Assembly: GCA_030734395.1 (NCBI GenBank)
Contig: JAUZTG010000041.1
Coordinates: 2,418,001 to 2,482,000, forward strand
Source of the DNA: Sarocladium kiliense
Lineage: Eukaryota > Ascomycota > Sordariomycetes > Hypocreales > Sarocladiaceae
Direction: 5' to 3'
Length of the DNA stretch: 64,000 nt
Positions 1 through 13,100 of this stretch are shown piece after piece. Numbering within the stretch: the first letter of the stretch is position 1; each line of letters begins with the position of its first letter. The notes under the pieces are model-generated. The model worked only from the letters and a program-made list of their open reading frames with translations, searched no databases and was not told where the DNA came from. Both the position numbers and the translations under genes were made by a program.

Positions 1-615
1 TCGACCGCCAGTCCAACAGCGTCCCGAACCTCACTACAACCCCAGGGACCCCTTTTTACCCGTCCTCCGTCCTCCGTTCCCCTGGATCTCCGACATTGCA
101 CGCGCCTACGAAGCTTCAGGCGAAACGCCACTGCACGGCACAATCCACCTTCGAAACACATCCCGTACTCCAGCACCGACAGCCACTACAGCTGCCACTA
201 TTGATTACTTGATTGCCTCTAGCATAGTCGACCGTCAACGCCTCACGCTTTCCATCTTTCTCGTCAGTCACTGAGCGAGCTGCTAGTTCCTGGCACACAC
301 AAACAAAGGGGGAGGGGCCACTACACTACTGTATCCAAACGGGACTCTCTCTACATTTTGTGTGTCTGTTACATTCTACGGTTCCAGGATCACCAGGCGC
401 TTGCCTGCAATCCTCCTCTGGTCCCTACTGAACCTGTCGCCCAGCTTCTCTCTCCTCCTTTCGCCCTGCAGCGGAATCCCAGACACACATTATCACACAC
501 ACTCTTTTTCACCCTTCTACCCCGTGCACACGGACTATTCTTCAGCAGAAACATCGGGAAACAAAGAGGCCAGTCGCTCACGGCAATTTAGCAGCAAGGG
601 GCGTACGGGACAGCG
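1..615. other. 5' flank of the RhoGAP gene
   Basis: No gene is supported here. The stretch is pyrimidine-rich (many CT and CAC runs), as expected for a fungal promoter and 5' leader. Short overlapping reading frames around 358-646 have no recognisable product, and two of them overlap each other in different frames. It is probably the upstream region of the gene starting at 616. Confidence 0.5.
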
Positions 616-3186
616 ATGGGACGCAGAGGAGCTCCGCAGCCGCTGAGGCTGTCGGATCCCACTGCAGCCACTACCCTCACCACCACCACCACCGCTGCCG
701 CTGCCGCCGCCACCTTAAACACCGCCGACACCAACCTCAGTAGTAACCTCAACTCTGCCTCCTCCTCTCAGCACCGTCACCACCTCCCTTCTCCTAGCAA
801 CGACCTCCTCAATTCCTCCACCACTGCCACTGCTGCTTCCTCCACTGCCGGTGCCTCGCCAATCGACTCGCGCTCTCCTGGATCCTCACCCCGCGTCTCA
901 CCTTTCACCAGTCGCTTCAGCACCCGTCGCCCACAGACCAGCCGAGCCGCCTCTGACGAGCGATCTCACACCTTGCACTCTGACTCACACACACCGCCGT
1001 TGCCTGATCACCGCCCCGACCCTTCATATCCTTCGATTACTTCGGCAGTTGACGCTGGTCCGCTGAGTGCACCGGCCACCGGCTCACGACAGCCCCCTCC
1101 CGAGGGCGGCTCAAGATTGCAAAAGGCTCAGACCGAGCACTCCAAGAAGTTCTCTCGCGCCGGCTTCTTCCATTTTGCAAAGTCATCAAAGGCGAACAAC
1201 AGCCTCCAGGGGTCGGCTTCTAGCTCGGTCAGTGATCGTCGCAATCGCAGCATCTCGCGAGGCAAAGACGGATCAGAGGCTTCGTCACGCGCAGGTATGT
1301 TCTTGCATCGTGTTTTCTCCCCCCCCCCAAACCCTTGCACACTGTAGGCATGGTCTGGCATGACCTGTCTCTGGCACTCTGTACTTTTATTCGTATGGCA
1401 CGAATTTCTGCAGGCGATTGCCGTTATGATTCCTGCTCTGATTCATTGTGTGATCACCTCTCTTCGAACTGCAATAGGCTGACCAAAGACCGCATGTCTA
1501 GCCGACGCAACGCAGGGTGACTACTCTGTGCAACCAGTACCTTCATATCCTTCCACTTCCGAATTGTCTGTCTCTACAAACGGCGACCGCGAAGCCCAAT
1601 CTGCCCCGTCATCAGCGAGGAAATCCAAGCCCAAGCCTTTCGGCCTTCTCACCCGCACCAAGTCTATTCGCGACAACCAAAATAACAGCCCGTCACGACA
1701 AGCTGCACCTCCCATGCCAACGAACATGAACTCGAACGATCATCTACAGCGCAACGGCAACGCACCGCGCACTGCCCCGCCAAGTGGTCAAGATCGATCT
1801 TTTAGGGATATGATGAACTCAACGGCGAGGAACCGCTCGGAAGATAGGGCTCCGAGCCGCGACGCAACCAGCACTGGCACGCGTGAGCACCATCATCGTG
1901 AAAGAGAGCATCGTGCGCCACCGTCCGCGATGCGCGAGAATGGAGGATCCAATTTTTTCAGCGGTCTGCGAAGCTCTTCCACAAAGGCCGCCGACATGAT
2001 TAGCAAGGGTCTGTTTGGGAAGAACTCTCGCTCTGCGCCAGCTCACCATGCCGAACCTGTGATTGACGACGAACACTATGAGCTGAAGGTTATCAACTTG
2101 CCGCTGGTTGAGCAGACACGCAAGACGAGAATATCGAAGCGCCTGGAGACTTCGAGAGACAAGACAGAATTCTGGATGCCTGCTTTCCCCTGGAGGGCGA
2201 TCGACTACCTGAATTATAAGGGCTGCGAGGTCGAAGGTCTGTACCGTGTCCCCGGTAGTGGACCGCAGATCAAGCGATGGCAGAGGAAATTTGACGAGCG
2301 TAAGATCTACTCTGAACTTGACCAAGGAAGGACACCTTATTGATGCGACCCAGATTACGATGTGAACCTCTTCGAGGCCGAGGATCTATACGACATCAAC
2401 ATCATCGGCTCGATGCTCAAAGCATGGCTTCGCGAACTGCCCGATGAACTCTTCCCGAAAGCCGCGCAAGAGCGCATTTCCCGCGAATGTGCAGGTTCCG
2501 AGGGTGTGCCCCAGATGTTGATCGACGAACTCTCCAACCTTTCGCCATTCAACTACTATCTACTCTTCGCCATCACCTGCCACCTGAGCCTCCTTCTTGC
2601 TCACTCTGATAAGAACAAGATGGATTTCCGCAACCTCTGCATCTGTTTCCAGCCGTGCATGAAAATTGATGCTTTCTGCTTCAAGTTTCTGGTTTGCGAC
2701 TGGCGAGATTGTTGGAAGGGATGTCTCAACGAGTCACAGTATATCGAGGAAGAGTACAGGCTCTTCGACCAACCTCCACCTCGCGGACTTGCGGAACCGA
2801 CTGGACCAAGCAATGCTGTGATTGAGGACAAGGCTCCCACTACCAGCAGCCGGGTTCCTGAGGTGGAACAAGAGGACGAGTTTCACGAGTCAAGGGAGAG
2901 ACTAGAACCCTATCGTGACCGTCAATTGTCGTCCTCCGCCAGCAGCAAGCAATCCTACCAGAGCGCGGCGGATATTCCTCAGAAGCCACCTAAGAAGAAG
3001 CCACTACCTCTGTCAACATCCAAGGACAGCATGATCTCGAACGAGTCCTCGATCTCAACGAACATCACCATTGGGAGCGAACAGCGAGACCTCAATTCCC
3101 ATCGGGACCATCGCGACAATATCAGGGCCACTGGGGACCTTCGGCCACTGTCACCTATCAAGCCACTGTCACCCATTGGCTTCTAG
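616..3186 (+). CDS. RhoGAP-domain GTPase-activating protein
   Basis: Predicted Rho-family GTPase activator of 769 residues that would switch off Rho/Cdc42-type GTPases controlling polarity and wall synthesis. Exons: 616-1294, 1502-2299, 2354-3186. The first half is low-complexity Ser/Thr/Ala/Pro, including a poly-Thr/poly-Ala run near the start, with basic Ser-rich patches. The RhoGAP domain covers about residues 415-590. The motif GLYRVPGSG supplies the arginine finger (R475), followed by a DINIIGSMLKAWLRELPDE block and a Lys/Asn-rich helix (DKNKMDFRNLCICF). Intron 1 (207 bp) ends TAG after a CTGAC branch site. Intron 2 (54 bp, GTAAG...CAG) lies inside the GAP domain and removes an in-frame TGA at 2341; splicing restores KFDEHYDVNLFEAEDLYD. 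The tail is Ser/Pro-rich with PxxP-like stretches. The exact RhoGAP subfamily is not resolved. Confidence 0.88.
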
Positions 3187-4279
3187 GCTGCCGGATGTTG
3201 CTCCGATACAACATCTTACACCATTGGAAACAAAATATAACAAAACCCCTACAACTCATCATCATGATTCTCAGCGAAATCGTTTTTGGCAAGCGAAATA
3301 CCCCTTGCGACAAAGATATCGGAGTTTTGTGGCGCTTTTGTTCGCGTTCGCAGGCCCCCTTTTCACGTTCTGCCGACATTCACGACTATTTATGCCAGAT
3401 ACGACCCATTCGGTACTGCGCTTGTTTCACTCTGCACACTTCACCTTCCTTGTCGGGAACATACGGGTTGCAAGGACACACCTCAGCTAGTACTGAGATT
3501 CCTCGTGACCGGTATTCCAGATTGGGCTTGTTTGAAGTGAGCGGACTTTTCGTACATATACTGCTTGGTATACCCATGTTGTTCTGCTACGATATCATAT
3601 ATACTTCTCTCTTATTTGGCCGTCCGCCGCGCATGCTTTCGTCTTTGGCTTCCACGCTGTTTTCTCTTTTCCATTCCCAGCATCACGTCCAGCAGTGGCA
3701 GAGAGAAGGGAGTGGGGGCAAGGCAACATGAATGAGGTACGAAGGATGCGAAGTCAGAGATTTTGGGCGAGGACTCATCACGCGAAACTCATCTTGGGGG
3801 GGCGGGGGGAGGCTCATTTGATTTCCTATTTGTGTTCAGGTTTTGAGATCTGTGACCAGAAAGAAAGAATGAGGCATAGGAATCAGGAAGTAGGATTCAG
3901 AGAAGGAGGGGCGGAATAAGGAGCTTGTATGATAGGAAGCGGAGCATATGATCTGAGCGGTGAAAGTTTCAAGCAAGTTAAGCATAGGACAGTGGACTAA
4001 AAGAAGTTCAAATCTGGAGCAAGAGGCGATAGGGCAGGACTTCATATCACTTTATTCTGCAATCCCCTTTTTCATTCAACAGCGTAAGCAAGATGTACCT
4101 GCAGAAGAGGAAAGCGTTCTCCTCTAGTGTGTGTGAGATTCTGCAACATGAATCAGGTCTTATAAGATAGTCTTTTTTCTTTCTTCCTGAACGCCGAAGA
4201 CGCCGTGAACCCATGCCTCAATCCATATAGGCTGCCATGGAAGAATGTCAATCTTCTTTCACAAATCCTGCTGGCCCCC
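3187..4279. other. Intergenic, convergent 3' ends
   Basis: This spacer lies between the 3' ends of the RhoGAP gene and RRS1. I see only short uninformative frames and a G-rich run near 3796-3810. It probably holds the two 3' UTRs. Confidence 0.5.
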
Positions 4280-4858
4280 TCACTTCCGGCCTTCCCTCTC
4301 ATTCTTCCGCATCTTCCTCTCGTTCCTCCTCAACTTCTCCTTCCTCTCCCTCCTACCCTCACCCCTCACACTCGCACCCTCCTTCAATGCCTTCTCCTTG
4401 TTGACATCGACCTCGACAAGCCAATCATCCTCACCCTTCTTGTTCATACCCTTATAACCCCACTTCCTCTTCCACTCTCCGCTATCCTCATCATACACCA
4501 AGTTCTGCCTCTGCTCTCTCGTCTTGGGCTTGATTCCCTTCTTCTCCGCGAAGCGCTCCCATTTGGTCTGCGGCTTGGGCTGAGGAACGGGCTTCTCGCG
4601 TGGGAGGCGGGTGGCTGGCGCGGGGAGTGTGAGGAGGACACCATCTGGGGTGGAGGTGATGGGGCAGGTGGTGAGGAGCTGGTTGATGAGAGATTGGGCG
4701 CCGTCACGAGCGACTTCGGCGAGGGATTGCTCTTTGTTGGAGGGGTCGAGGGTGAGGGGGTTGGGGTCTGAGACGAGAAGGTGGCCGAGGTCGAAGCTGT
4801 AGGGCGTGGGCTTCTCGACTGCGACGGGCAGCTTTGGCTTTGCTGATGGGAGAGCCAT
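4280..4858 (-). CDS. RRS1: Ribosome biogenesis regulatory protein Rrs1
   Basis: Rrs1 family protein of 192 residues, a nucleolar factor that with Rpf2 brings 5S RNP (5S rRNA, uL18, uL5) into pre-60S particles. It is a single exon. Family hallmarks are the N-terminal YSFDLGHLLVSDPNPL segment, the central LPREKPVPQPKPQTKWERFA motif, the DEDSGEWKRKWGYKG block, and a strongly basic C-terminal helix rich in RKNER repeats. The ATG at 4858 is chosen because the family signature begins shortly after it; the frame stays open upstream to 4978 but that part looks unrelated. Yeast Rrs1 is 203 residues, so the size fits. The gene is transcribed divergently from the DAP3 gene across 414 bp. Confidence 0.93.
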   Translation of the reverse strand: MALPSAKPKLPVAVEKPTPYSFDLGHLLVSDPNPLTLDPSNKEQSLAEVARDGAQSLINQLLTTCPITSTPDGVLLTLPAPATRLPREKPVPQPKPQTKWERFAEKKGIKPKTREQRQNLVYDEDSGEWKRKWGYKGMNKKGEDDWLVEVDVNKEKALKEGASVRGEGRRERKEKLRRNERKMRKNEREGRK

Positions 4859-5272
4859 TGCGATATTGGCTCGCAGAGGGTCGTGGAGTATTCGACTTTG
4901 CTTGCTCGTGGGGTCCTGTGTATGGTGAGCCTGGTGGTTTGCTGTAATTGAAAGCTGGGTGGTTGCTGCGGATCGCAAAAAGTCTAGGATGGGTTCTGAA
5001 CTTTTTTAATCGATAGCGGAGAGTCGCGGGTCCTGTAAAAAGGTGTGAGTAGACGGTTCAGGGTGCGGTTGGGCGAGTTTTTCCGGGGCTAAGCCGAGTT
5101 ACCGTACTGAGCGAAGCAGGGACCATCGAGAATAGCTTCAGTCTCCAAAAAAGCCCAGTCCCAGCCAGGAGACCAAACCAACACCACCAAACCGACGTCA
5201 ATTCGCGGGACAATCGGCGGCATTGAACCTCGACCGAACTTATCAGTAGTGGTCTAGGTGCTTGTCGCAGCC
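4859..5272. promoter_or_regulatory. Shared promoter RRS1 / DAP3
   Basis: This 414-bp spacer separates two divergent ATGs, so it must contain both promoters. The two products act on cytosolic and mitochondrial ribosomes respectively. I did not find convincing PAC or RRPE ribosome-biogenesis elements by eye. The left part keeps the RRS1 frame open without family similarity. Confidence 0.5.
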
Positions 5273-6726
5273 ATGGCATCTGCGAACACGTTGCGATGCC
5301 TCGCCGCAAGGCCTGCTGCATCCCCAGCAGCCGCAGCCACGCGACTCTTCGCTCGCACCACCGCCGCCTCCTTCTCCACGACAGCACATTCCCTCGCCGC
5401 AATCGGTGACCGTCGAAGCCTCCCTGGTGCCATGAAGAAGAGCTTCAAGAAGAAAGGAGGCGGTGCCCTTGCCGCCCCTGTCAGGAAGCCTGCACCAGGC
5501 GAGCGCAAAGCCTTCCGTAAGAGAGTCCAGCTCAGCAACAACAGTGCCCTTCCCGTCTCAGGACTAGAGACGCTGGGTCCGAAGACGATGGTGGTGGAAG
5601 AGGCGAAGGGAAGTGTTGTGGGCTTGCCGGATGCGTTGGTCGAGCAGTTGAGGGCGTTGGAGTCGTTTAAGGCGACGCAGAACTGGGGACTGTTTCGACA
5701 GCCGCATTTCCTGGTGAGGGAGGAGACGGTCAAGTTGATACAGGGGATGGAGGCCGCGGTCAATGCGAAGAAGGAGGCTATGAAGTGTGTTTTGACGGGA
5801 AGTAAGCTGTCCGGCAAGAGCACGGCTTTGTTGCAGGCTCAGTCGCATGCTCTGCTCAATGGCTGGGTTGCAATCCACATCCCTGAAGGTTGGTTCTCAA
5901 TTTGCAAATGTTGATGACATTTCTCACTAACTTTGGAACTCTCACAGGCCAAGATCTCACAAACGGCAACACGGAATTCGCTCCGATTCCCGGCACAGAC
6001 CCCGTTCAGGTGGCCCAGCCGATCTACACCCAAAGACTGCTCCAGAACATCCTCAACGCGAACCGCCAAGTACTGCAGGACATGAAGCTCCAGAAGAATT
6101 GGCCCAATTTTGCGCAACTCAAGGCTGGCGCTCCTATCGTCGAGCTTCTCCAAAGCGCCAAGGAAAGCGATGCCGCATGGCCAACTCTCAAGGCTGTCTG
6201 GACTGAGCTCACCCTGCCCGGCCGCCCACCCGTTCTCCTCACCCTCGACGGTCTTTCCCACATCAACAAGATCTCCGAGTACCGTGACCCGTCATTCAAC
6301 CCCGTCCACGCCCACGACATCACCATCGTCGGCATGTTCGTTGACGCCCTCTCCGGCAAAACCAAGCTCCCCAACGGCGGCGCCGTCATCGCCGCCACCA
6401 CCGCCAGCAACTTCACCCGCCACGTCTCCCAGGAGCTTGTCCTTTCCCAGCTCGAGGCTGGCCAGGCTGGCAAGGAGATCCCCAAGCCGGATCCTTACCA
6501 GAAGGGATACGATAACCGTGTGTACGACTCTTTGAAGAACTGCTTTGTTCAGAGGGTTGAGGGTGTGTCGAAGGATGAGGCAAGGTCGTTGATGGAGTAT
6601 TGGGGTGCGAGTGGGATGTTGAGACAGGTGCTTGATTCGAGGACTGTGGCAGAGAAGTGGGCGCTGAGTGGACATGGGATTGTGGGTGAGATGGAGAGAG
6701 TGTCGTTGATGACCATGAGGATGTAA
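5273..6726 (+). CDS. RSM23: Mitochondrial small-subunit protein mS29 (DAP3)
   Basis: DAP3/Rsm23 homologue of 464 residues, a GTP-binding protein of the mitochondrial ribosomal small subunit. Exons: 5273-5888 and 5948-6726. The 59-bp intron has a CACTAAC branch region, and the join reads IPEGQDLTNGNTEFAPIPGT, a family-typical segment. The N terminus is rich in Ala, Arg and Ser and poor in acidic residues, a good mitochondrial targeting sequence. The P-loop GSKLSGKS is at residues 176-183. Further family segments include NWGLFRQPHFLVREET and PVLLTLDGLSHI. The start at 5273 is the first ATG; the frame is open slightly upstream without one. The symbol follows the yeast orthologue. Confidence 0.92.
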
Positions 6727-7024
6727 GAACGGGGCAAAGATCCGAAGATTTTGGGATCAGCCTAGATTTAAAGTGTAATCATATGTACTGCATGTAAAAA
6801 CATCAAAGACAAGCATTCATCTATACACAATGCCTGGAGGTTTCACTGTCGGACGTCTTACTGATATGCCAAGTTGAGTGGACGGTGATATCGAGTTCAT
6901 TCAAAACAGTTATAACGTCAAGAACATCTAACATGGCGCATCAACTGCGCTTTCTACCCTTCATATCCCACAACGCCGACAAAAACAAACCAGGAACTTC
7001 CCTCACATTGTTGCCAATCCCTGC
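6727..7024. other. Short convergent spacer
   Basis: A 298-bp spacer between the stop codons of the DAP3 and MCM7 genes. Nothing beyond presumed 3' UTRs is visible. Confidence 0.5.
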
Positions 7025-9698
7025 TTAAAAGTCCATCAAGTCCTCATCATCCCTGTCATCCTCACCAGCTGTAACGAAGACAAGTCTTGCGCCACTGCCT
7101 GTTGTTTGCCAGACCTATAAAATATCATGTCAGTATACATATTGAGGTATTTGTATGGGGAAGGAAGGGGAACATACGTCAAGAGTTGTGTACTCCTCGA
7201 GAGCGTTGAGCCATTGGTCCTCAGTGAAGCCCTTGGCGATAACTCTCTCCTTCACCTTCCTCATGCTCAGCTCCACACCGAGTGCCTCATCATCGTCGGC
7301 ATCATCAGCACGGCACGCACCGGTGTCGGCAAGAGCTTTGACGAGGTTGTAAATCCTGCTGCTAGCGTTGAGAACACGACGGCCGGCGCCAACCTCAGCG
7401 TTCAAGCTCTCTTTGCTGGCCTCGACAAGTCTGAGTGCTTCATCGACATCATCGCGGGTGACCTCATTGCTGAAGCGGAGACGGGCGAGAGCCTGAGCGA
7501 GACGGACCACGCCGAGGAGGGTACGAGGGGTGGTGTGAGTGAAGGAATTGCCCTTCTTCTCGGCACGCTGCTGCTGGTCACGAAGACGGACGTAGGTCTT
7601 GATCATGTACTCGGACACGGTCTCAGGAACGGTGGGACGGTATGTCCGCGCCTGGGCAACGTATGAGCGAACCTCGTGGGGGCTGAAGACGACGTTGTCA
7701 GTGCCGATGTCCGGGTGACGGTTGTGCATGTGTACATAAGCAACGTGCTTCGCAAGCTGCTCATCAGACTCGCGATTCGGGGTGTCAAGCAGGAGGAAGA
7801 GGATATCGAAACGAGAAAGGAGGGCAGCCGGGAGGTTAATGTTCTCAACGGGAGAGATGCGAGGGTTGTAGCGGCCGTAGATAGGGTTAGCGGCGGCGAG
7901 GATGGAGGTTCGGGCGTTCAAGGTGGTGGAAATACCAGCCTTGGAGATGGAGATGGTCTGCTGCTCCATGACTTCGTGAATTGCCGTGCGATCGTTGTCG
8001 TCCATCTTGTCGAATTCATCGATGGCGCAGATGCCGTTGTCAGCGAGCACAAGGGCGCCACCCTCGAGGACCATCTCGTCGGTGACGGGATCACGCATCA
8101 CGGCGGCGGTAAGACCGACTCCACTGCTTCCACGACCAGAGGTGTAGACACCACGGGGAGCCACCTTGGAGATGTACTTGAGAAGCTGCGACTTGGCAAC
8201 ACCAGGGTCACCCATGAGGCAGATGTTGATATCACCACGAATCTTCATGCCGTCACCAACCTCCTTTGTAACACCACCAATGAGGAGGAGAAGAAGCGCC
8301 TTCTTTACGTCGAGATGACCGTAGATTTCGGGGGCAATCGACTTTGCGAGGAGTTCATAGACTTGGCCGGACTGGCGGTACTTCTCGATACGGCGGACAA
8401 GGGAGTAATCGACGATCATCTCACTGTATGCCTTCTTGTGCTGAAGAATGTGGTGCGCCTCGAGGTATGTGTCTGTGAGGAGTCCGGCTTTCATGGCCTT
8501 GAAGCCGGTATAAGGCGTGGGCAGGAAGATACCCGAGATGTCAACGACATCGCCAGGGTTGACCTGGCGAACGAGGCTACCAAAACAGTGAACCGTCAGG
8601 GAACGAGGGATCTGGCCAATGGGGACCTGCTCGGCCATTTCCTGGACCTTGACCTCCTGGAAGGGCAGGAACTTGGAAGCTCGCGAAGAGGGGTTGAGCT
8701 GACCCTTGGTCTGGTTGTTCTTGCAGTCCGCAGACGGGCACATGCTGAGAGGTCCAAATTGCTTGTCGGTGATGGGCTGGAAGATTTCGCAACCGCAACG
8801 GTCGCAAGTGTAGGCGCTGACTTGGACAATAGGCTTGACGTCCGAGACACGGGTAGCGATGGCGCGCATGGTGATGAGCTTGCCAAGGTGCTCGCCGCGG
8901 ACCTCACGGACTGCGAGAGCCTTGGCCGGCTCGCCCTTGATGAGTGTCCGTGGCTTGAAGACGAGCGTGTACCTCCTTGTGAGCTCGGCAGGGAACTTCT
9001 CTGCGTCGACGGTGGCATCCCTCTCGGCAACTTCTTCCATCTCCCGGTTGCGAGCTTGTCGCCTGGCCATCAGTACGTCGAGTACATCGTCCTTGAAGCT
9101 GCGAGTAGGTTAGCTCAATCTTGTTACGTAGGTCTCGGGGTGACATACGTGACGTCGGTGCTCGGCGTGGGCAGAACCTTGTCCACAGCGCGAGACAAGA
9201 TCTCAACGTAGTGTTTGGTGTTCGTTTCAATAGACTCAACGAGCTTGTGCTCCGCATTGTCTATCCTTTCCCACTAGAATCCTAGTTAGCAAGTGCCTCG
9301 TCGCATCAAACAGGAAATGCTTACGGCCGCAAGATCATCCAGATCAACCGTCATCTCGTCGATTGTGCGGTCGGCCAATTGCTGCAGCTTGAGCTTGTAT
9401 TTGGGTTGTGGTGTCCGTCGAGCCTCCTTCCCTTTCCTGCGCTCCTCGCGCGCCTGCTCGTTCTCATCGTCCATGAAATCATAATCGTCGTCGCTCAAGT
9501 CATCCTCGTCAATTGTGATGTTGCCCATAGCAGTCGTGATTGTCTGCTCGGGCGACGTCTTGAAGTCCTTCAGAAAGGTCTCGAAAGCACCTGCAATGTC
9601 TCGTTAGCGCCCAAGTTCGCCCTTCGTTCGACTCTTTCTGGTGACGGACTTTGCTGTGCCTCATAGTCATGAAGCGGCTTGAGCTCGCGAAGCGCCAT
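7025..9698 (-). CDS. MCM7: MCM7 replicative helicase subunit
   Basis: Mcm7 (Cdc47), a subunit of the MCM2-7 helicase loaded at origins in G1, 816 residues. Five exons in coding order: 9698-9650, 9590-9325, 9273-9149, 9098-7178, 7114-7025. All joins are phase-consistent, with introns of 59, 51, 50 and 63 bp. The zinc finger uses C245, C248, C267 and C272 (CDRCGC...CPSADC). Walker A is GDPGVAKS at 443-450, Walker B CAIDEFDK at 504-511, and the arginine-finger SRFD motif at 575-578. The first intron has an unusual donor, GTCCGT, but joining there gives the expected HDYEAQQSAFETFLKDF. The last exon adds only 29 residues ending in an acidic tail. The gene diverges from PEX1; its promoter carries MCB/E2F-like sites described separately. 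Confidence 0.97.
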
Positions 9699-10191
9699 GG
9701 TGAATATCGTGATCTAGGCGTCTTCTCGATCTGGCGCAATGGTGGATGTTGAAGTGGGATGGAGGAGAGAGACGTAGCGATGCGCCAGTCGCAACGTTAG
9801 ATAGGATGGATGGTGATCAAAATCGTGGGGCTGGTTGGCATTGGTGCATGAGAGCAGGGGTTGATGGTTGGCATGGGAGCGCCTCCTTCGCGAAATGTGC
9901 CCACGACGCGTCTTTTCGCGTTCTCGCGTTTGCACCGCCACAAATCCATTAAACTTGCATATTCCCGCCCCAGTGTGGCTTTCACCTCTGGACCCTCTGC
10001 CGACCGGCTTGGGGGCCCGGCGACACGTGCGGGCTACCTCGGCTCCAAGGTAGTGCGCCGGAGACGGTAGCTCTGCGACATCTCACATCATCCCACTTTG
10101 ATCATCTCAAGCTCTTCGTGTCTTCAATGGCTGCTTTGCTTCGCTTGTTGTGATTTCGTTCCTTGCGTGCTAGACACCAGCGGCACTGATC
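9699..10191. promoter_or_regulatory. Shared promoter MCM7 / PEX1
   Basis: A 493-bp spacer between two divergent start codons. The part nearest the middle contains a cluster of G1/S-type motifs (9887-9920). Nothing coding is supported. Confidence 0.6.
9887..9920. promoter_or_regulatory. MCB/E2F-like element cluster
   Basis: Within 34 bp there are a TTCGCGAAA motif (9887-9895), the palindromic MCB core ACGCGT (9906-9911) and TTTTCGCG (9913-9920). In fungi these bind MBF/SBF-type (Mbp1/Swi4-like) factors that switch on replication genes at G1/S. The cluster is about 190-220 bp upstream of the MCM7 ATG, a normal position for such control. Assignment to MCM7 rather than PEX1 is inference from function. 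Confidence 0.6.
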
Positions 10192-13100
10192 ATGGCCCCA
10201 AGGAGGAATGCGCCTTCGGCGCCAGCCGAACTGGCCCTCGTCCATCTCAAGAACTGCCTTGTCAATCTACCGCCATCACTGGTCTCTTTGTTGGTCAATG
10301 TCAATACTGTAAGTTGGTCACAGCTCTTTATGTATAACAGTCTGTACATCTGACAACTTGCAAACAGCCTGCACAAAACGTCGTCGTCGAACTGAGCTAC
10401 CGAGCTCCCCCGTCGCACAATCAAGGTTCAGGTTCGAGCACTGGATCGCAACACAAGTCCATATTTGTGGGATGGACCGGAATGCCTAGCAAGAGAAGAG
10501 CTGCTGCCCCAGTAACAAGGGACGGTCTCAACGGCTCTCGGGGTTCGCGAGACCAGGAAGTCCAATCGGTTGAGATTGATGCAACACTGGCCAAGTCGCT
10601 GGACCTTAGTGATGGTCAGAAGGTGACTGCCACCATCCATGTCGATCCTCCAGAGGCGCATACGATCAATATCGAGCCTCTTACACCCGAGGACTGGGAG
10701 ATCATTGAACTACATGCGACGTTCCTCGAAATCAACCTTCAATCCCAGATCCGAGCACTACCGAACCCCGCCTTCAAGTCTGCCGACACTTCAACATTAC
10801 ACTCGCTGACCCTTCATCTCTCCCCGACCTCGACTGCTAGAATCAAGATCACATCTATGGAGCCAGCGCCGCCTTCTGACCTCCCTTTCGCCAAGCTCTC
10901 CCCGAACGCCGAGGTGATTGTCGCACCCAAGACCCGACCGCGAAGCTCGCAGAGCTCAGATCATCGTAGCGTCGCAAGCACTTCCAAATCAAAACGGAGC
11001 GGAGCGAGCACAGTGCGGAGGAAGGGTGCCAGAGAAGAACGGAAACCGACTCTGTTCCTGCGTGGTGTCGCTCAGGCTGCTTGCTCGGAATGGTTCGACG
11101 AGCCCGAGGTGGCTGGTGATCTCAGTGTCTGGGTTGACCGCGAGCTTCTGCTCTCGAATTCCTTCAATGGCATCAATTATGTGGTCGTCGACGTAATGAA
11201 GCCAGGCGGCCTTCAGAAGCCACAGCCAGAGGATGGTACAAATGCTCCAACGGTAGCACCCACGTCTAAAATCATCGCACACTTGAGGCCGTGGGACGAT
11301 CCCCCGAATGGTCAGACTGTGGCACTTTCTACGCCTCTTTGCTCCGCACTCGGGGCCCCAGCGCTTGTTGGTGGCATTGTGAAGCTGCAGCCCGCACCAC
11401 CGCAGCTTTCGGCAGGTGCCGTTCGGCAAATCAAAGTATTCCCGTTCACCTCGCGAGCCAAGGTCGGGGAGGGTCTCAAGTTCGGCGGCGAGAGCAAAGC
11501 AGAAAAAGAAGAGTCTGCGAAGAGATTCCGCAATATATACTCAGCCAAGGGACAGGGTTTACTCCAAGGCCCCTTAACCGACGGCATTGTTCTCGGACGC
11601 TATGACAGCCTCGACGCTCCTCAGGGGTGGGAAGGTGGCATCGTCAGGTTCGAGTTTGGTGCCGATTCTGTGCCTCAAGACGCCTCAAAGAACGCTGTCC
11701 ATTGGCTGACAAGCCTTGATTCTAAGACGGCCATCGACTTTCAGCAGGCCATTCCTCGCCCTTCTTGGATGACGGATAGTGATGCTCTTGATGTCGAGCC
11801 ATTACATGATGGTCTTCTTGTCGGCATTGACAAGCTTCTTGATCAGCTTCACGGACAGTTGGCACACATGTCTTCTGTACTCTTGACCGGAGCTATGGGC
11901 TCTGGGAAGTCGTCTGTAGCAAAGTCACTGGCACAGAGATTACGGCAGGAGTCTTTGTTCCATTCAATTTACTTCCCGTGTCGAAAACTTGTCAATGATG
12001 AGACAAGGATATCGACTATCAAGGAAACCCTAACGCGCATATTCATGTCAGCTAGCTGGGGAGCGCGACTTGGCGGCAAAGCGGTTGTTGTTCTAGATGA
12101 CCTTGATCGTCTATGTCCGGTTGAGACTGAGCTCCAGGTCGGCAACGACAATGGAAGAAGCAAGCAGATCAGCGAGATTCTTTGCGCCATCGTTAGACAA
12201 TACTGCACCCAAGAGACTGGTGTTGTTCTTCTGGCAACCGCAGAAGGCAAGGACTCTCTGAACGGCGCAATCGTTAGTGGTCACGTTGTCCGCGAGATAA
12301 TCGAGCTGAAGGCACCTGATAAGGAGGCTCGTCGAAGGGTCATGGAAGCCATCGCAAATGTGGATGCGATCCCAGCTGAAACTCTTCGAAGCACGGGCAG
12401 CGAGGGTAGTAGACCAACTACCGCTGATGGCAGCGCAACTTATGATGAGACTGGCGACTGGATGGACGGCGCCACGCAGCAGAGCAACGACCAAAAGCAA
12501 CCTAAATCTGCCGGTTTCGTGCTCGACTCAGACCTTGACTTCCTGGATCTCGCTGGTTCTACAGACGGATATATGCCCGGAGATTTGGTTGTCTTGGTAT
12601 CCAGGGCCAGGAATGAGGCTATCATCCGGTCGATTGGGGGCGCCGTCTCAGAGGAGGATGACAGTCCAATTCCGCTCAGCAAGGCGGACTTTGACCAGGC
12701 TCTCAAAGGCTTCACACCAGCCTCATTGCGGAATGTCTCCCTGCAGAGCTCAACTACGACGTTCAAGTCCATTGGCGGCTTGCAGGAGACACGGCGGGTC
12801 CTGCTCGAAACACTTGAGTACCCTACCAAATACGCACCCATCTTCGCGCAGTGTCCACTGCGACTTAGGTCCGGATTGCTGCTCTATGGCTACCCAGGCT
12901 GCGGTAAAACGCTACTGGCGAGCGCCGTGGCAGGAGAATGTGGCCTGAATTTTATCAGTGTTAAGGGTCCTGAGATACTCAACAAGTATATTGGCGCGTC
13001 TGAGAAGAGTGTTCGAGACCTGTTCGACAGAGCTCAAGCAGCTAAGCCTTGTGTTCTGTTCTTCGACGAGTTTGACTCAATTGCTCCGAAGCGTGGCCAT